A stretch of 64,000 bases of DNA from Trichopria drosophilae (lineage: Eukaryota; Arthropoda; Insecta; Hymenoptera; Diapriidae), in the NCBI GenBank assembly GCA_030407085.1, contig CM059584.1, positions 2,227,501-2,291,500 of the forward strand, read 5' to 3'. Position numbers and translations under genes: made by a program. Positions 1 through 11,151 of this stretch are shown piece after piece (positions within the stretch are counted from its first letter, which is position 1; the number at the start of each line of letters is the position of its first letter). The notes below the pieces were generated by a model that saw nothing but the letters and a program-made list of their open reading frames with translations, had not been told where the DNA came from and did no database searches.

Positions 1-2030
1 CTAGCATCTTTTAAAGCATCGATTTGATCTTCTATAAATGGAATTGGATATTTATCCTTCTCGATAATTTTATTAATACGGCGATAATCTATACATACTC
101 GCGGCGACCCGTCTTTTTTTTTGGTCACGACGACTGGGCTCGAATACTCAGATGAACATGGTTCAACTACTCCATCTTTCAACCATTCATCCACTTGTTT
201 ATTAACAATATCGCGTTCGAACTCGGGCAAGCGACGCGGTCGACAAAAAATCGGCTTATTATCCTTTAGAATAATATTTAAGTTTATATCAGTTTCTCTT
301 ATCTTATGAGGTTTGTAGCCTGCCAAAACATTATCAACTTTTTCGCGAGTGATTGGATCATTTACCGAGTCAACTTTACTGTCGACCTCGCCTTGTAAGT
401 CGATATCCATTAAAAAAGTGGTCTCTACCGTTTTTACGACATTAATACTATTATGATTAAATTTCAACTCTGCGAAAGATAAAATATTGCGGCCAACTAC
501 ACAACTCATAGCCATTGCTTCCTCGGAGACAATGTGAAAATCTAAATAATACAACTCATTATCGATTATTATTCGACCTCTAAATTTTCCTAGTGGCTTT
601 GCTTCTCCCGATCCGAAACCGATTATCGTACACAAAGACTCGCTTGGCTTGACAAATTTCATTCGCTCAAAGATATCTTTACGAATCAGGCTTAAGGCGC
701 TGCCAGTATCGATCAATGCATTAATTGCGATGTCCTCAACAATTACTTCCTTACACGCATTATTTTTATACAATGAATTAACAATATTCACGCTTGGACG
801 AAGTACTTTGCAATGCGATGCGACGTGCCCAAATTCATTGCAATTGAAACATTTTGGTCCACGATCCCTATTTTGACATTCCTTAGAACGATGCCCACTT
901 TTACCACAATTAAAGCAACGTGTATCTGACGATGTTCCGTATTTCGATTGCAAATTTACAGCTATTGGTTTACTTTTTTTTGACTGAAAAGAGTGTTTGG
1001 GTTGAAATGAGTTTTTTGATTGAGGTAAATTTTTTGAGAAGCCTACGCGAATCTTTTCATAGGTTTTGAGACGTTCCTTAAAATCATCAGCAGACTTGGC
1101 GCTATAAAGTACTGCTTTATTACTTACGCTATCGCCGAGGCCATCAATTACATATTCGAATAAGGCGCTTTGTTCAATAGTTCCTCGAGATGCTATTTCT
1201 CGCATTACCAAATAATACTCCTGAACGGACTCATTTTCCTTAATTTTCCGCTGCGACATTTTCGTATGTAATTGAGCACTCGACATTTGCGTAGAAAATT
1301 CTTTAGTTAACGCGACTTTTAGTTTTTCCCAGGACGTAAGACCTGATTCACCCTGAACAAAAAGCTTTGCTAATCCCTTAAGACATTTTTTTGCAAAAAC
1401 TAATTTTTGTAAATCTGTCCAATCAAACAAAATTGCTGAATCTTCAAAATCCGCAATAAAACGCTCCACTGAATAATTATCAACACCATCAAATTCTCTC
1501 ATTGTTTCTTCAACGTCTCTAAAACCCATTGTAAATTTAATACTATTTAGGCTACTATGCGCAGTAATTAACCGACCGTTACCTTCATTTCTATTGTTTA
1601 CAACATCGTCGCAACGGTTACTGTTATTATCGCTGTTATGATTACTTACATTGTTTTCATTTTGATTATCGAAATCATCGTCACTTTCGTCAGATACGTC
1701 GTTATTATTTCTTTGAATTAAAGATTCAACATTCATTAACGATCGAATAATGTCTTGTCTTAAATTCTCTTTTGAACCGGAATAATCAATTCCCAATATA
1801 TTACAAATTGAAATCAAATCCCCGGTAGAAAATCGACATGAATATTCAATTTTTTTTTGAAACTCACTTGATTCTTCTGTAAACGAGAATCCCGAAAATT
1901 CGCGTAACCTACCCCGATTTCCACGGTTACCTTCGTTTTCGAAAATAAACATGTGCAAAGCTCTAATAGATGTACGCGGCGCACATTTTATTTGTTTTTT
2001 TATCGATTCAATTTGCGATAAATTCGTCAT
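1..2030 (-). CDS. Ty3/gypsy gag-protease-RT polyprotein, 3' end outside window
   Basis: Structural and enzymatic polyprotein of an LTR retrotransposon. The ATG is at 2030-2028, and I read all 676 codons down to base 1 without a stop. Order of domains: an N-terminal gag part with an Asn/Asp-rich stretch (from about residue 100), a conserved capsid-like part, two CCHC zinc knuckles from about residue 371 (CFNCGKSGHRSKEC and CFNCNEFGHVASHC), the aspartic protease motif ALIDTGSALSLI around residue 441, and the start of reverse transcriptase (RVCIDYRRIN, plus bases 110-81). Gag and pol share one frame with no frameshift signal. The open frame suggests a young or still mobile copy. The RT core, RNase H and integrase lie to the left of the window. 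Family assignment is confident; the clade is not. Confidence 0.93.
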   Translation of the reverse strand, partial: MTNLSQIESIKKQIKCAPRTSIRALHMFIFENEGNRGNRGRLREFSGFSFTEESSEFQKKIEYSCRFSTGDLISICNILGIDYSGSKENLRQDIIRSLMNVESLIQRNNNDVSDESDDDFDNQNENNVSNHNSDNNSNRCDDVVNNRNEGNGRLITAHSSLNSIKFTMGFRDVEETMREFDGVDNYSVERFIADFEDSAILFDWTDLQKLVFAKKCLKGLAKLFVQGESGLTSWEKLKVALTKEFSTQMSSAQLHTKMSQRKIKENESVQEYYLVMREIASRGTIEQSALFEYVIDGLGDSVSNKAVLYSAKSADDFKERLKTYEKIRVGFSKNLPQSKNSFQPKHSFQSKKSKPIAVNLQSKYGTSSDTRCFNCGKSGHRSKECQNRDRGPKCFNCNEFGHVASHCKVLRPSVNIVNSLYKNNACKEVIVEDIAINALIDTGSALSLIRKDIFERMKFVKPSESLCTIIGFGSGEAKPLGKFRGRIIIDNELYYLDFHIVSEEAMAMSCVVGRNILSFAELKFNHNSINVVKTVETTFLMDIDLQGEVDSKVDSVNDPITREKVDNVLAGYKPHKIRETDINLNIILKDNKPIFCRPRRLPEFERDIVNKQVDEWLKDGVVEPCSSEYSSPVVVTKKKDGSPRVCIDYRRINKIIEKDKYPIPFIEDQIDALKDA

Positions 2031-2717
2031 TGCGGTTAAATAGAAATTGCGATATACAAAATGAATAGTAAATTAATCGAAAACTTTAAAAATAATCACG
2101 CTTAATATAAGTTTTAGACTTATCTCGACCGTCGGTAATGTCAAACGCTGTCGCTTCTTCGTCGTTTCCAATAGACCGCAACTGGCTTTATCACCGAACG
2201 TCTTCGTTGCACTTTCGTCTTGCAGTCCAAGTGCTTGAAAATTTGCAGTTATAGGTCGTCGCTACTTTAATGCTGTTAATATCCAAATCGAAAATTCGTC
2301 TTTTTCCAATATGGCCGCCTGGCGCTCGTTGGATGCGTCCTTTTTTCAAATCGTCGTTGCTCTCGTCCTTCTGGAATCGTCGTTGAGCTTGTATTTTGCA
2401 AATCGTCGTTGCGCCTGTTTTTCTTCAAATCGTCGTTGGGCTTTTTGTATTTTGCAAATCGTCGTTGCGCTTGTTTTTCTCCAAATCGTCGTTGGGCTCG
2501 TATTTTACAAATTATCGTTGCGCTCGTGTTTTGCAAACCGTCGTTGTTCTCGTGTCTCTCAAATCGTCATTGCGTGTTTCTCAAATCGTCTTTGCAATCG
2601 TCTTTTCGAACCACTACCGAAAGTTCACTTTGCACGTGTCTTCTTGCTAGCCGTTGCGCGCCATCTTTTGAAACTGATGTCCACGTTTTCAGAGCCAGGG
2701 TTGAAAAAGATTGCTGG
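2031..2717 (-). repeat. gypsy leader with imperfect tandem repeats
   Basis: This is the untranslated leader between the primer-binding site and gag. From about 2343 to 2600 it holds an imperfect tandem repeat of roughly 35 bases built around AAATCGTCGTTGCGCTCGT (plus strand). The repeats make open frames in several phases, for example a minus frame rich in QRRF and NDDL peptides. I regard these as by-products of the repeat and not as genes. A leader this long could hold packaging or translation signals, but nothing specific is visible. Confidence 0.6.
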
Positions 2718-2735
2718 ATCCCGGAGGGGCCCCCA
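2718..2735 (-). other. tRNA primer-binding site of the gypsy element
   Basis: On the minus strand this reads TGGGGGCCCCTCCGGGAT, directly after the 5' LTR and two or three spacer bases. It is very close to the tRNA-Pro-type binding site known from retroviruses, differing in the middle bases. Its position fixes the LTR boundary and the element's orientation. The primer tRNA identity is inferred only from this resemblance. Confidence 0.75.
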
Positions 2736-2738
2736 ATT

Positions 2739-3039
2739 TGTAGGAATTCTTAGGGCGATGATGGGTCAACGGAATTCACACATGTCAAATAATTGGAATA
2801 TAAATGTATTTTCGTATAAAAGAAACTACGCGTACATTTTCTTCGAGAAAGGTCTAAACGAGCGCGATAGCCGACGTACATTAAACACAACGAGAGACTC
2901 GAGACTGGCCCCCACTCACGCATAGTCCTATACCAATTAACTATTTGCGCAACGCCATCTATGTATTTTACAATGCACTAACGTCCAAACTTTACATTTG
3001 ACATAGCCGTTCGCATTAATTCTAGGAATGGATTCCACA
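2739..3039 (-). repeat. 5' LTR of the gypsy element
   Basis: A 301-base LTR that on the minus strand starts TGTGGAATCC and ends GAATTCCTACA, giving the usual TG...CA ends with a short imperfect inverted repeat. It lies immediately upstream of the primer-binding site. The partner LTR and the target duplication lie outside the window, so the outer boundary rests only on the terminal repeat. Confidence 0.75.
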
Positions 3040-3990
3040 GAAATAATTTTTTTTATGTCAATTTTCAATAAATTTGAATTACCTAGTTATATTAAATTAA
3101 AAATAGATGCAAAATAAATTGTCAACAATATAGAAGAGTGGCACATAAACGAAAATACCAAGAATTCGTGTCTCATTGTCAGTAAAGTTGTTTACATTCG
3201 CCGCAATAAACAAAGCGTACGGCGCTATGCCGCAAATGTTGTATTTTAAATTTTGATTATCATTTATTTCCTTTCAAGTTATGTTGATTTATTTTCTGTT
3301 AGGGAGGGGGAAGGGATGTTCAAAAGTGCATAAAATGCTACTTACATTGAAACAAAATATATTATTTTTATTTTATTATTTACTTTTGAGTACATACTTT
3401 TCAAATCGAAAGGGCTTCGCCCCCCCTCCCTCCTAAACCCTTCACGTCTTATTTATTCGAAAATTTGTCATTGAACTTTACACTGCCGTCGTTAAATCAT
3501 TTTTCACCTCCACATCCCTACTAGTTTCTGTAATGCTTTAACAATCGCGACACGATCGGTGAACGGGCGTAAAATGGAATTTTACGCTCTTAATACGAAA
3601 ACTACTATTTTTCTAGCAAGCCAATGTATGGTTTAACATAAAAACGACGAACTTATATTTCAAGCGACTTTATAATACTAGATTACTGTTGTCATTCGTA
3701 AAATTTGGAAAAGTGTTTCAACTTCCTATGTCCTATTCTGCAGCGGAGCAAAGTATACAGTACAGGCGTATAACTCAGCAGCCTTACAATGATTCTTTTA
3801 TTTTAATATCATTCAGACTAAAGCTGGTATCAAATGTATTAATGAATTTTAAAATTCTCTACTTTTAGCATGGACGAAATACATGTCTGGCAGAATAACG
3901 GTTGATGAATTTTTAACAAATGTGGAAAATTAAAAAGGACTATCTGTGATCAATGATTTTATTGTTGTCAATTTCTCATTTCTGGCTTGA
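3040..3990. other. AT-rich stretch, no gene seen
   Basis: Flank of the gypsy insertion. Apart from a G-rich run near 3300 and its C-rich counterpart near 3420, no structure stands out. A short piece at 3870-3931, after a TTTTAG acceptor, reads WTKYMSGRITVDEFLTNV in the same phase as the exon chain that follows; it could be an upstream exon, but I see no donor after it. Confidence 0.5.
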
Positions 3991-3991
3991 G

Positions 3992-5396
3992 ATCCAGATT
4001 TTGAAGCCGATCTTTTTGGAACACTGCAACCTGAAACTTCTGAAGGGGAAGTGGAGGTTCCTACAGCAGAGGTTCCTGCAGCGGATGTTGACGGTGAAAT
4101 ATCCATCTGTTATTCGCATTGTAATTGCACAAGGATGGATAATAATATTCATTTTTCTGAAAAATATTGCAGACGTTGCTGAACACTTGAACCGATCGCT
4201 TTTCGATTCGGACGAGGATGGAGATAATGATAAGCGCGATATTTGAATGTTATTGTCGCGTAATGGCAAGATTATCGAAAATATTTTCTGCAGATCTGGA
4301 CTTCTCCGACGTGGACAGTATCATGAGTCCTGATATCCGAAACAATGATAAATAATTATTTAAAATACTTCAGGATTTTGTTATTTGCCATCAATATGGC
4401 TATGTAAAGTATGTCAGTCAAACGTCATGGTTCGTATTAAATGCATTCAAATAGATGTGGAGTTTGTTCGTGACGATGTCGAAGATGACTTCATAGAAGA
4501 CGTGGAACTTCCCGTCGTTGTGGATCCGCCTGTGCAAAATTATGGTAATACATTACATCCAGTACCTTAGGATAAGTTTCTACCCAGAAAAACACGCCAT
4601 TTTCGTCTTATATCAAATACTTAACTCGCTATTTTTTTCTTACGCTCAAGATGCTCCATTTATCGATGTCGTCGAAGGTCCTGCACATTTGGTCGCCGTC
4701 CGAGACGTTCGGCCTGTCGGTAAGTCCTGCGCAGTTAAAAGTTTCATAGGTGTTTAGAGATACTAATATATTTATTCAGAAAAATAGTCGAAAATGTGGG
4801 ATTAGTATAGACAACTTAACACTTAACACGACATGTGGCTACGTCACGCAATATAAACTCAATTTGTCTCTTTTTCAAAATTCAACGATATATATATATA
4901 TATAAATATAAATATATATATATTTAAAAAAACTTTGATTTTATGCCTGGAATTAAAATAAAGGTGATAATTTAACAATAGTAATTACACAAAACACTTG
5001 CTACTTTTACGTTAAGCATATCTATTTAATATTATATGTCTTAATATTTATTTTTCTTAGAGTGGCGCTCGCACTCTTTGCATGGTATCTCATGCAACTA
5101 TCGGCGCAAAATAATGAAATTTTGTTGATTATTGTCTTGCGGACCTAAATTAAATACGATGTGCAATTTCAGGAGACGGCCAGCACAGATGGCGACGAAA
5201 TAGGCGCAAGAGGCGATCGGGTTTCAATATCTGCAATCACAATGATAACAACATAAACGGCAACATCGGCAACAACACCAATAACAATAACGACGGAGTC
5301 CGCAATAGAGCTCCCCCCGGCCATCTCCGCAACCGGAGAAATCGCAGAATCCGACGCAGCGCGCACGAAATCAGGGAACAGCGGGTAATTGTATAA
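3992..5396 (+). CDS. six-exon candidate gene, unknown product, two non-GT donors
   Basis: Unrecognised protein. Six pieces follow AG acceptors and are all phase 1: 3992-4093, 4173-4229, 4294-4347, 4455-4544, 4651-4719 and 5173-5396. Every internal piece is a multiple of three bases long. They read PDFEADLFGTLQPE..., VAEHLNRSLFDSDEDG, LDFSDVDSIMSPDIRN, VEFVRDDVEDDFIED..., APFIDVVEGPAHLVAV... and GDGQHRWRRNRRKRRSG..., ending in an Asn- and Arg-rich tail and TAA. The protein is thus acidic, then strongly basic. Donors are GTGAAA, ATAAGC, ATAAAT, GTAATA and GTAAGT; the second and third lack GT, so this is either a decayed copy or a case of AT-AG introns. The start exon was not found. No family match comes to mind. 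Exon phasing is the main support. Confidence 0.5.
4889..4922. repeat. TA-rich microsatellite
   Basis: A (TA)n run interrupted by AAA, inside the last intron of the candidate six-exon gene. Confidence 0.8.
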
Positions 5397-5399
5397 ATA

Positions 5400-7825
5400 A
5401 TTAATGCAATTGTGGAGAGGTCGGTCGGTAAAGAAACTAATGTCTTAAAAAGTAATATTTTACCAATATTGCGATCATGTGTAGCAATAAACCAAGCACG
5501 GCTATCAGAAATATTTAAATTGAGAAATCTGGCTTCCAAGGATAATTCGTACTTGTAATATGATGTTCCCACTTTACCTTGTAAGATTCACATTGTTTAA
5601 CGTCATCTGCAGAGTGTTCAATCGACCTTTTTTTACTTAGATATTTATTTGCTATTGAGCAATTTATACATCTTCTTACTTTAGAATTACATACCAATAC
5701 ATTATGATCCCCTGCACATTTTATGCATGATTGTTTTCTTTTTTTATTTCCGATGCATTTATTATAACTGTGATTGTATCCGCAACAATTCCTACATCTA
5801 TTAATATTGAAGTAATCATATACCTTACAACACTGATAACCCACGTACAATGTTTTGATTCTCATTATTTTGTCGTATGCTTCCGGCGTGATTTCAGCTA
5901 TGGCACCATAATTACTAACCTTTTGTTTGTATGTGTGTACACGGAAAGGAAGAAACACGACTGAGTCCTGTCTACGCAGCACTGGTTACTGCGTGGCCGG
6001 TTCGCAAATACATTCTATTTCAACTCGCTATAACTCAGTCAATTTTAAGAATTTTGAAACGAATAAAAAATAAAATTGTTCATTATAGTTTCCCAGATCT
6101 AGTGCAGAAAGAAAAAATTATATATCTTAATAAATAAAAAAGTTATTAATTTTTTAATGCAGAACTGCGAAATTTGTGTTTTTATACGTTCAGGCGCTTC
6201 GTTTATCGAGCGAATTTCAAGCATTCGAAAACTTTCAGCGAGAAAGTTGTTCATTAAGGTATGAACAAATTTTGTGGAAAGTTTCATTTCGATTGCATTA
6301 ATAGTTTAAAAGTAATGAATGTTTAATGTTGGTCGTGGCCTTGCGCGCATCGCCGTGGCACACATGACGCGGTGGCCGTCGGCCGCTACCTATTTTAAAC
6401 ATTCATTAATTTTAAAACTATTAATGAAATTGAGATGAAACTTTCCAGAAAATTTGTTCATACCTTAATGAACAACTTTCTCGCTGAAAGTTTTCGGATG
6501 CTTGAAATTCGCTCGATAAACGAAGCGCCTGAATCTATAAAAACACAAATTTCGCAGTTCTGCATTAAAAAATTAATAACTTTTTTATTTATTAAGATAC
6601 ATAATTTTTTCTTTCTGTACTAGATCTGGGAAACTATAATGAACAATTTCATTTTATTCGTTTCAAAATTCTCAAAATTGACCGAGTTATAGCGAGTTGA
6701 AATAAAAAGTATTTGCGAACCGGCCACGCAGTAACCAGTGCTGCATAGACATGACTCGGTCGTGTTTCTTTCTTTCCGTGTACTATGTTTACACTTTTTT
6801 CTGGGAACTGGTTTCTTGTTATTATGTCTTCAACGAGCCCAACCGTTGACAATATGTTTGAAATACGTATTTGAGGATTTTTCTTTTCAACAGTCATAAC
6901 AGACAATGTATCACTATTTTCATTGTTTAGTGTATTAGATATTTCTTCAGAATCCTGTAAACTGTCACATTTAATATAGACTGTGCCATTTACGTTATTT
7001 ATTTTCATAACTTTAGTTTTACTAGAGACTTGTTTTTTCACCATTTCTAAAGTATCACCTTTGAAATTTTCTTTCGGCTTTACAATTAATTGAATAGACA
7101 CTTTTTTTCGGCATACTTGATAATGCACTCTCGTAAGACATATTCGGCTGCAGTTTGTTATCTCCATGTTTTGGTACTAGGTTTCTTAAAAAATCATTAT
7201 GCTCTCTTAATTCAGTATTTTGCTTCATTATTTCTTCATTAAATTTCTTTTCATAATTTAATTCCTTCAAGTATTCTTGACATTCATCACATTCTCTTTC
7301 CATTACACTATCATATTTACGCTTTTTGCTTATTCCACTTATTACTGATGCTATTGAAACTGAATCATCGTCTTGATATTTATCATCAAGCTCCATATTT
7401 TCTTGCAGTGTAATATCCAAACCTGCTTCGATATCTTCTAAATGCTTTTGAATTATTTTCATTTTTCTCTTCAAGATCACATTATCTATATCACCGCTGT
7501 TCGGAACACATGTTTCAATAATCTTAAAAGTTATGTTTGTGTGTAACGGACATACAATCATGTGTCTCGATACAAAGAAACCTTTTTCTTCACTCACTTT
7601 ACGCACAAAATCTGATTTACAGTATCCATTATCGCATAGGATACACGTTACTGTTTTAATATCTCTATTTTTATGACAGACCTGTTTAATGTAATCTGGT
7701 GGTATATCACGCGCGTCTATACCAATCCATTCCATTTTTATTGCATAAAGTAACGGATCAACTCCTCGGATTACTTTATGAAAAATAATAACAAAACACG
7801 GAGCACAGTAAACATGCAACCACTC
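5400..7825 (-). pseudogene. non-LTR retrotransposon ORF1 remnant, split by an insertion
   Basis: Gag-like ORF1 of a LINE, reading from 7819 downwards. The first part has a PHD-like Cys/His cluster (CILCDNGYCKSDF ... SRHMIVCPLH), an acidic stretch, then a coiled coil near ELNYEKKFNEEIMKQNTEL. A frameshift near 7090-7105 moves the frame to a part with VKPKENFKGDTLEMVKKQV. The frame is then broken by the palindromic element at 5937-6783. Beyond it, zinc knuckles resume (CRNCCGYNHSYNKC, CIKCAGDHNVLVC, RRCINC) down to about 5515. No ORF2 (endonuclease or RT) follows, so the copy is truncated and dead. It belongs to the jockey/R1-like group with CCHC ORF1 proteins; the exact clade is uncertain. Confidence 0.75.
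5937..6783. mobile_element. 847-base palindromic foldback element in LINE ORF1
   Basis: Terminal inverted repeats of about 390 bases begin GTACACGGAAAG and end CTTTCCGTGTAC. The loop (about 6327-6396) is strikingly GC-rich, containing GGCCTTGCGCGCATCGCCGT, whereas the arms are AT-rich. Flanks read TATGTGT on the left and TATGTTT on the right, a probable 5-7 base target duplication. It sits in the middle of an ORF1 reading frame, so it inserted after the LINE. No transposase is present. Short frames in the arms are mirror images of one another and are not genes. Confidence 0.85.
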
Positions 7826-7829
7826 GTCA

Positions 7830-9255
7830 CGACGACTTGAGCAAGACTGACCTACCTAGATCAATAATTTATTTTCTTGATAACTATAGTCTTTAGACAA
7901 AAATTCAACAGAACAAAAATGTCTTAGAATTTATTGAAGAATGCCCCGACATTTTTTAAAATTTTTCAACTGACATTTTACAAAATTTATGTTTTTCGAA
8001 TTTTCGAAAAATTAAAAATTGTATCAATACATGTCGAAAAAATTCATGGGTATTCTTTGACTCACTCTAAAACAAAAGTGTCCTTAGAAATTTTTCGCTA
8101 AAGTATATGGTTTTGAAGAAAAAAATTGTTCAATTTGAAATAGAAATTCGGTGCTGCGGTTGCCATTTTGGATTTAACATCGTACAATTTAGAATATATA
8201 CCAGCGTAGTTTTTAAATACAACTATTGAGTGCACGCATCTAATATATTTTAGCTCTTTCAAAGCACGATATTATATCGAAAACTCGATATTTGTAAGAA
8301 ATGCGCCCTGAAAAAAACTTCTTTTTTATTGTATATGCTAAAATCATAGATAAATTTTGAATTTTTTACTATTTTCTCTTCACCACTCGAAAGAGCGACC
8401 CCGAAAATGGTAGAATCTGGTAAGTATGATTTTTTTCTAAATTTATTTCATACTGGAAATAAGCGATGAAGTTGGTGTACATTTTCTGTGTATTTCGGCG
8501 TTAATGGGTTAAGGTACCTTTTGTATTCGAAATTACACTTTCTTGACATAAAAAGAAACAAAGGTTTCCGTTTTCTTTTTTTTAATTAGCATAAATTGAA
8601 ATAACGGTCTCGAAAATAACAAATTATGGCTTTAGCATTTTCTATAGTGAAATTGAATAATATGTTGTTTAAAGTTAATACTTGTATATGCTTGTATTTT
8701 TATTTAATTTATAAAGACATTAATATTTAAATTTATTTTATTAGATATGTGCTTTAACTTTATATTCCAATTTATAATTGCAGTTTATCAGATCAATTTA
8801 TGGATGGCCTTTCACTTTGCAGTACTCTTACAATTTATAAAACATATTTATTACAGAGGCATTCTGAATTTTTGCTGAGACATTTTATTATCAACCTCAT
8901 ATTATTTAAACATTTTCATATACCATGTGATAAACTTTATTTGAGACCGAAAGATTCACTCATTAAAAAATCACGCAATAGTGACATTTTTAATTTTTAC
9001 CGTAATTTTATTTCGTAAACATTGGATTTGAAAAAAAAATAACACAGATTTATTTAATCTTTAAAAAAACAATGTATTGACCAAAAAATTTCTGTATATA
9101 AAACTTGATCATTTTCTAATAAAAATGTAGATATAGGGTCCTACCACTCACTGCGAATTTCAATAATAATACATCAATAATTGACAAAACCTTCAAAAAT
9201 CTACAATAATAAGAATTTATCAATTACCAATTATACATTGGAAACTGTTATCTTT
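7830..9255. other. AT-rich intergenic DNA
   Basis: Long A/T runs and no repeat unit or coding signature that I can identify. A small open frame at 8800-9018 has low-complexity AT-driven composition and no recognisable motif. Confidence 0.5.
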
Positions 9256-9258
9256 TAA

Positions 9259-9730
9259 TAGCCCGTTAGGAGAGTTACTCATTTAATTGCTAACCATTAA
9301 CGAGTAAATAAAAAATATGAATAAAGTGATTTCATTACATAAGAATTTTTGATATTTCTCTATCATTATAAACCATTACAGTACTGAAATCATATAGTAA
9401 AGTAAAAAATCATTTAAAACTACGTTTCAGTCAATTAATTTTTGTTTCAATTTTATTTAAATGTGTATATTTATGAATAAGGCTTCTAACTTGTTCTGAA
9501 ACTGTACAAACTGTTAACATTTTTAATAATACTTTTTTACTCTAATCGAATGATTGTTTATACTGATATTTAATTAATATTATAATTTATTAAGATATTT
9601 AGTCATTAATGATTTTGTGTAAAAATACCACTTATTATTAGCCAGTTAGCAAAGTTACTCACTTAATTGCTAACCATTAACGCATAAATAACAAAATATT
9701 AATAAAGTGATTTCATTACATAAGAATTAT
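9259..9730. repeat. dispersed duplicated segments
   Basis: About 90 bases around GCTAACCATTAACG and AATAAAGTGATTTCATTACA occur at 9259-9350 and again at 9640-9730. Between them, 9355-9640 is a segment that recurs at 12665-12955 in the same orientation and looks about 95% identical by eye. This suggests a repeat family or a local segmental duplication. No coding content. Confidence 0.75.
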
Positions 9731-11151
9731 TTCGACCCAGACCTTAGGTCTGGACGAAGGATTGAATTTGGCCACTTCGGGCATATATAAATATAGATTT
9801 TTAGTGAAACGATGTTCTTATGTCTCAAAAATAAGCTAAACCTGAAAACATTATTTAACACTCTGAATGACATTGACTATAATTATACGATCATGTTAAT
9901 CTTAAATAATGTACTAAAATTCAAGGTTATGCGGAAAACAATTTTGTTTCACTGGCACCAGTACTAATTCTAATCATTCTAGACAAAGTCTAGAAAGCGC
10001 CAGCTTTTAATTTTTACCTAACAAGGGATTCATATTTTTTGCGAAAATACAGATTATTAGCCATATTTGATGTTTTTGATATTTACGACCTGTCGGGAGC
10101 ATTTTAAGCAGGGTGCCGATGCTAGCTAAGGCGCTTGTCTGTGTGTCTGAGAGCGCGCCAAGTATATGTATCAAGCATATTAGCAAGTGAAATTTTATCT
10201 TATGTCTTTTTAACGAACAAAGATATGTTTATCAACTTACTGGGTAGATATGCAACATTATCTGGTATGGATTTGGAAAGCGTGTAGATCCAAGCTTGAA
10301 AACTTCAATTTCAATAGCAAACAAAATTATTTGATAGCTCCGCGTGAAACATATGAATTGTCTTTGAAAATAATTCATGGTTTGATGACGAGTTCAATAC
10401 AATGTCCAAAGACAAAACAAGAAAGAATGTTTTCGAATACTGCAAATTCAAAGTGAAGAATGTCGGAAACACGATTGTCCAAATTCATGTGCTGGCCAGT
10501 TTAAGTTCGGCAAAGAATTGAAAAAAACTTCAAGCGTTTTTGTTCCCCATAGTTCAAAGAAAAAGATTTTTAACGAAAATGCTACGCATGCTACAAATAT
10601 TACGTACAACACAATCAATTAGTTATTTACTTATTATTATCAGCATTAGATGCAATTGATTTTATCTATTAAACGTACAGGTTTTTAAATGATTTAATAC
10701 TTCAACCATTCCAAATTTTTACATTAGTTAATATTATATTATTAAATTATCTGAATTACGTCATATCACTAATAAATACTACGTTTTCAATAAAATTTAG
10801 TAATACATACATAGATATATAATAATCTTTATTAACAAACAATAGAATACATAATATACAATAATAATTCATGAACCATTTTATTTTTATTTTACAATTT
10901 TTTGTTAACGTGACCTTGGAGGCTTCAATATTACAGTTTTTATTAATTCCTTAAAATATGTTTGTCCTTCAAGGCATAAGAATCGTAATAACTTTTGTAC
11001 GTCATTAATTGTTTTATATTTTAATTATTATATAAATTATGTTAAAAAAAAATTGAAATAAATAGTAATATAAATTAAATAGAATAACTTTATGTTTCAT
11101 TAGATACAAATAAAATGAATTTATATGCAAGTTACAGCAATTGAATATCTT
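9731..11151. other. non-coding, includes an inverted duplicate of 11740-11860
   Basis: The stretch 10466-10600 (around TGTGCTGGCCAGTTTAAGTT) returns inverted at about 11740-11860, which places the MITE cluster at 11152-11694 inside a larger foldback. In one frame it reads CRKHDCPNSCAGQFKFGK; I do not recognise this, and the frame is broken by stops. Confidence 0.5.

Noticed and set aside
2276..2925. Overlapping open frames with QRRF/NDDL or ANRRC-type repeats
   Set aside because: They are translations of the gypsy leader tandem repeat in different phases, not genes.
6099..6623. Two near-identical 62-residue frames in opposite orientation
   Set aside because: They are the two arms of the palindromic element read from each end.
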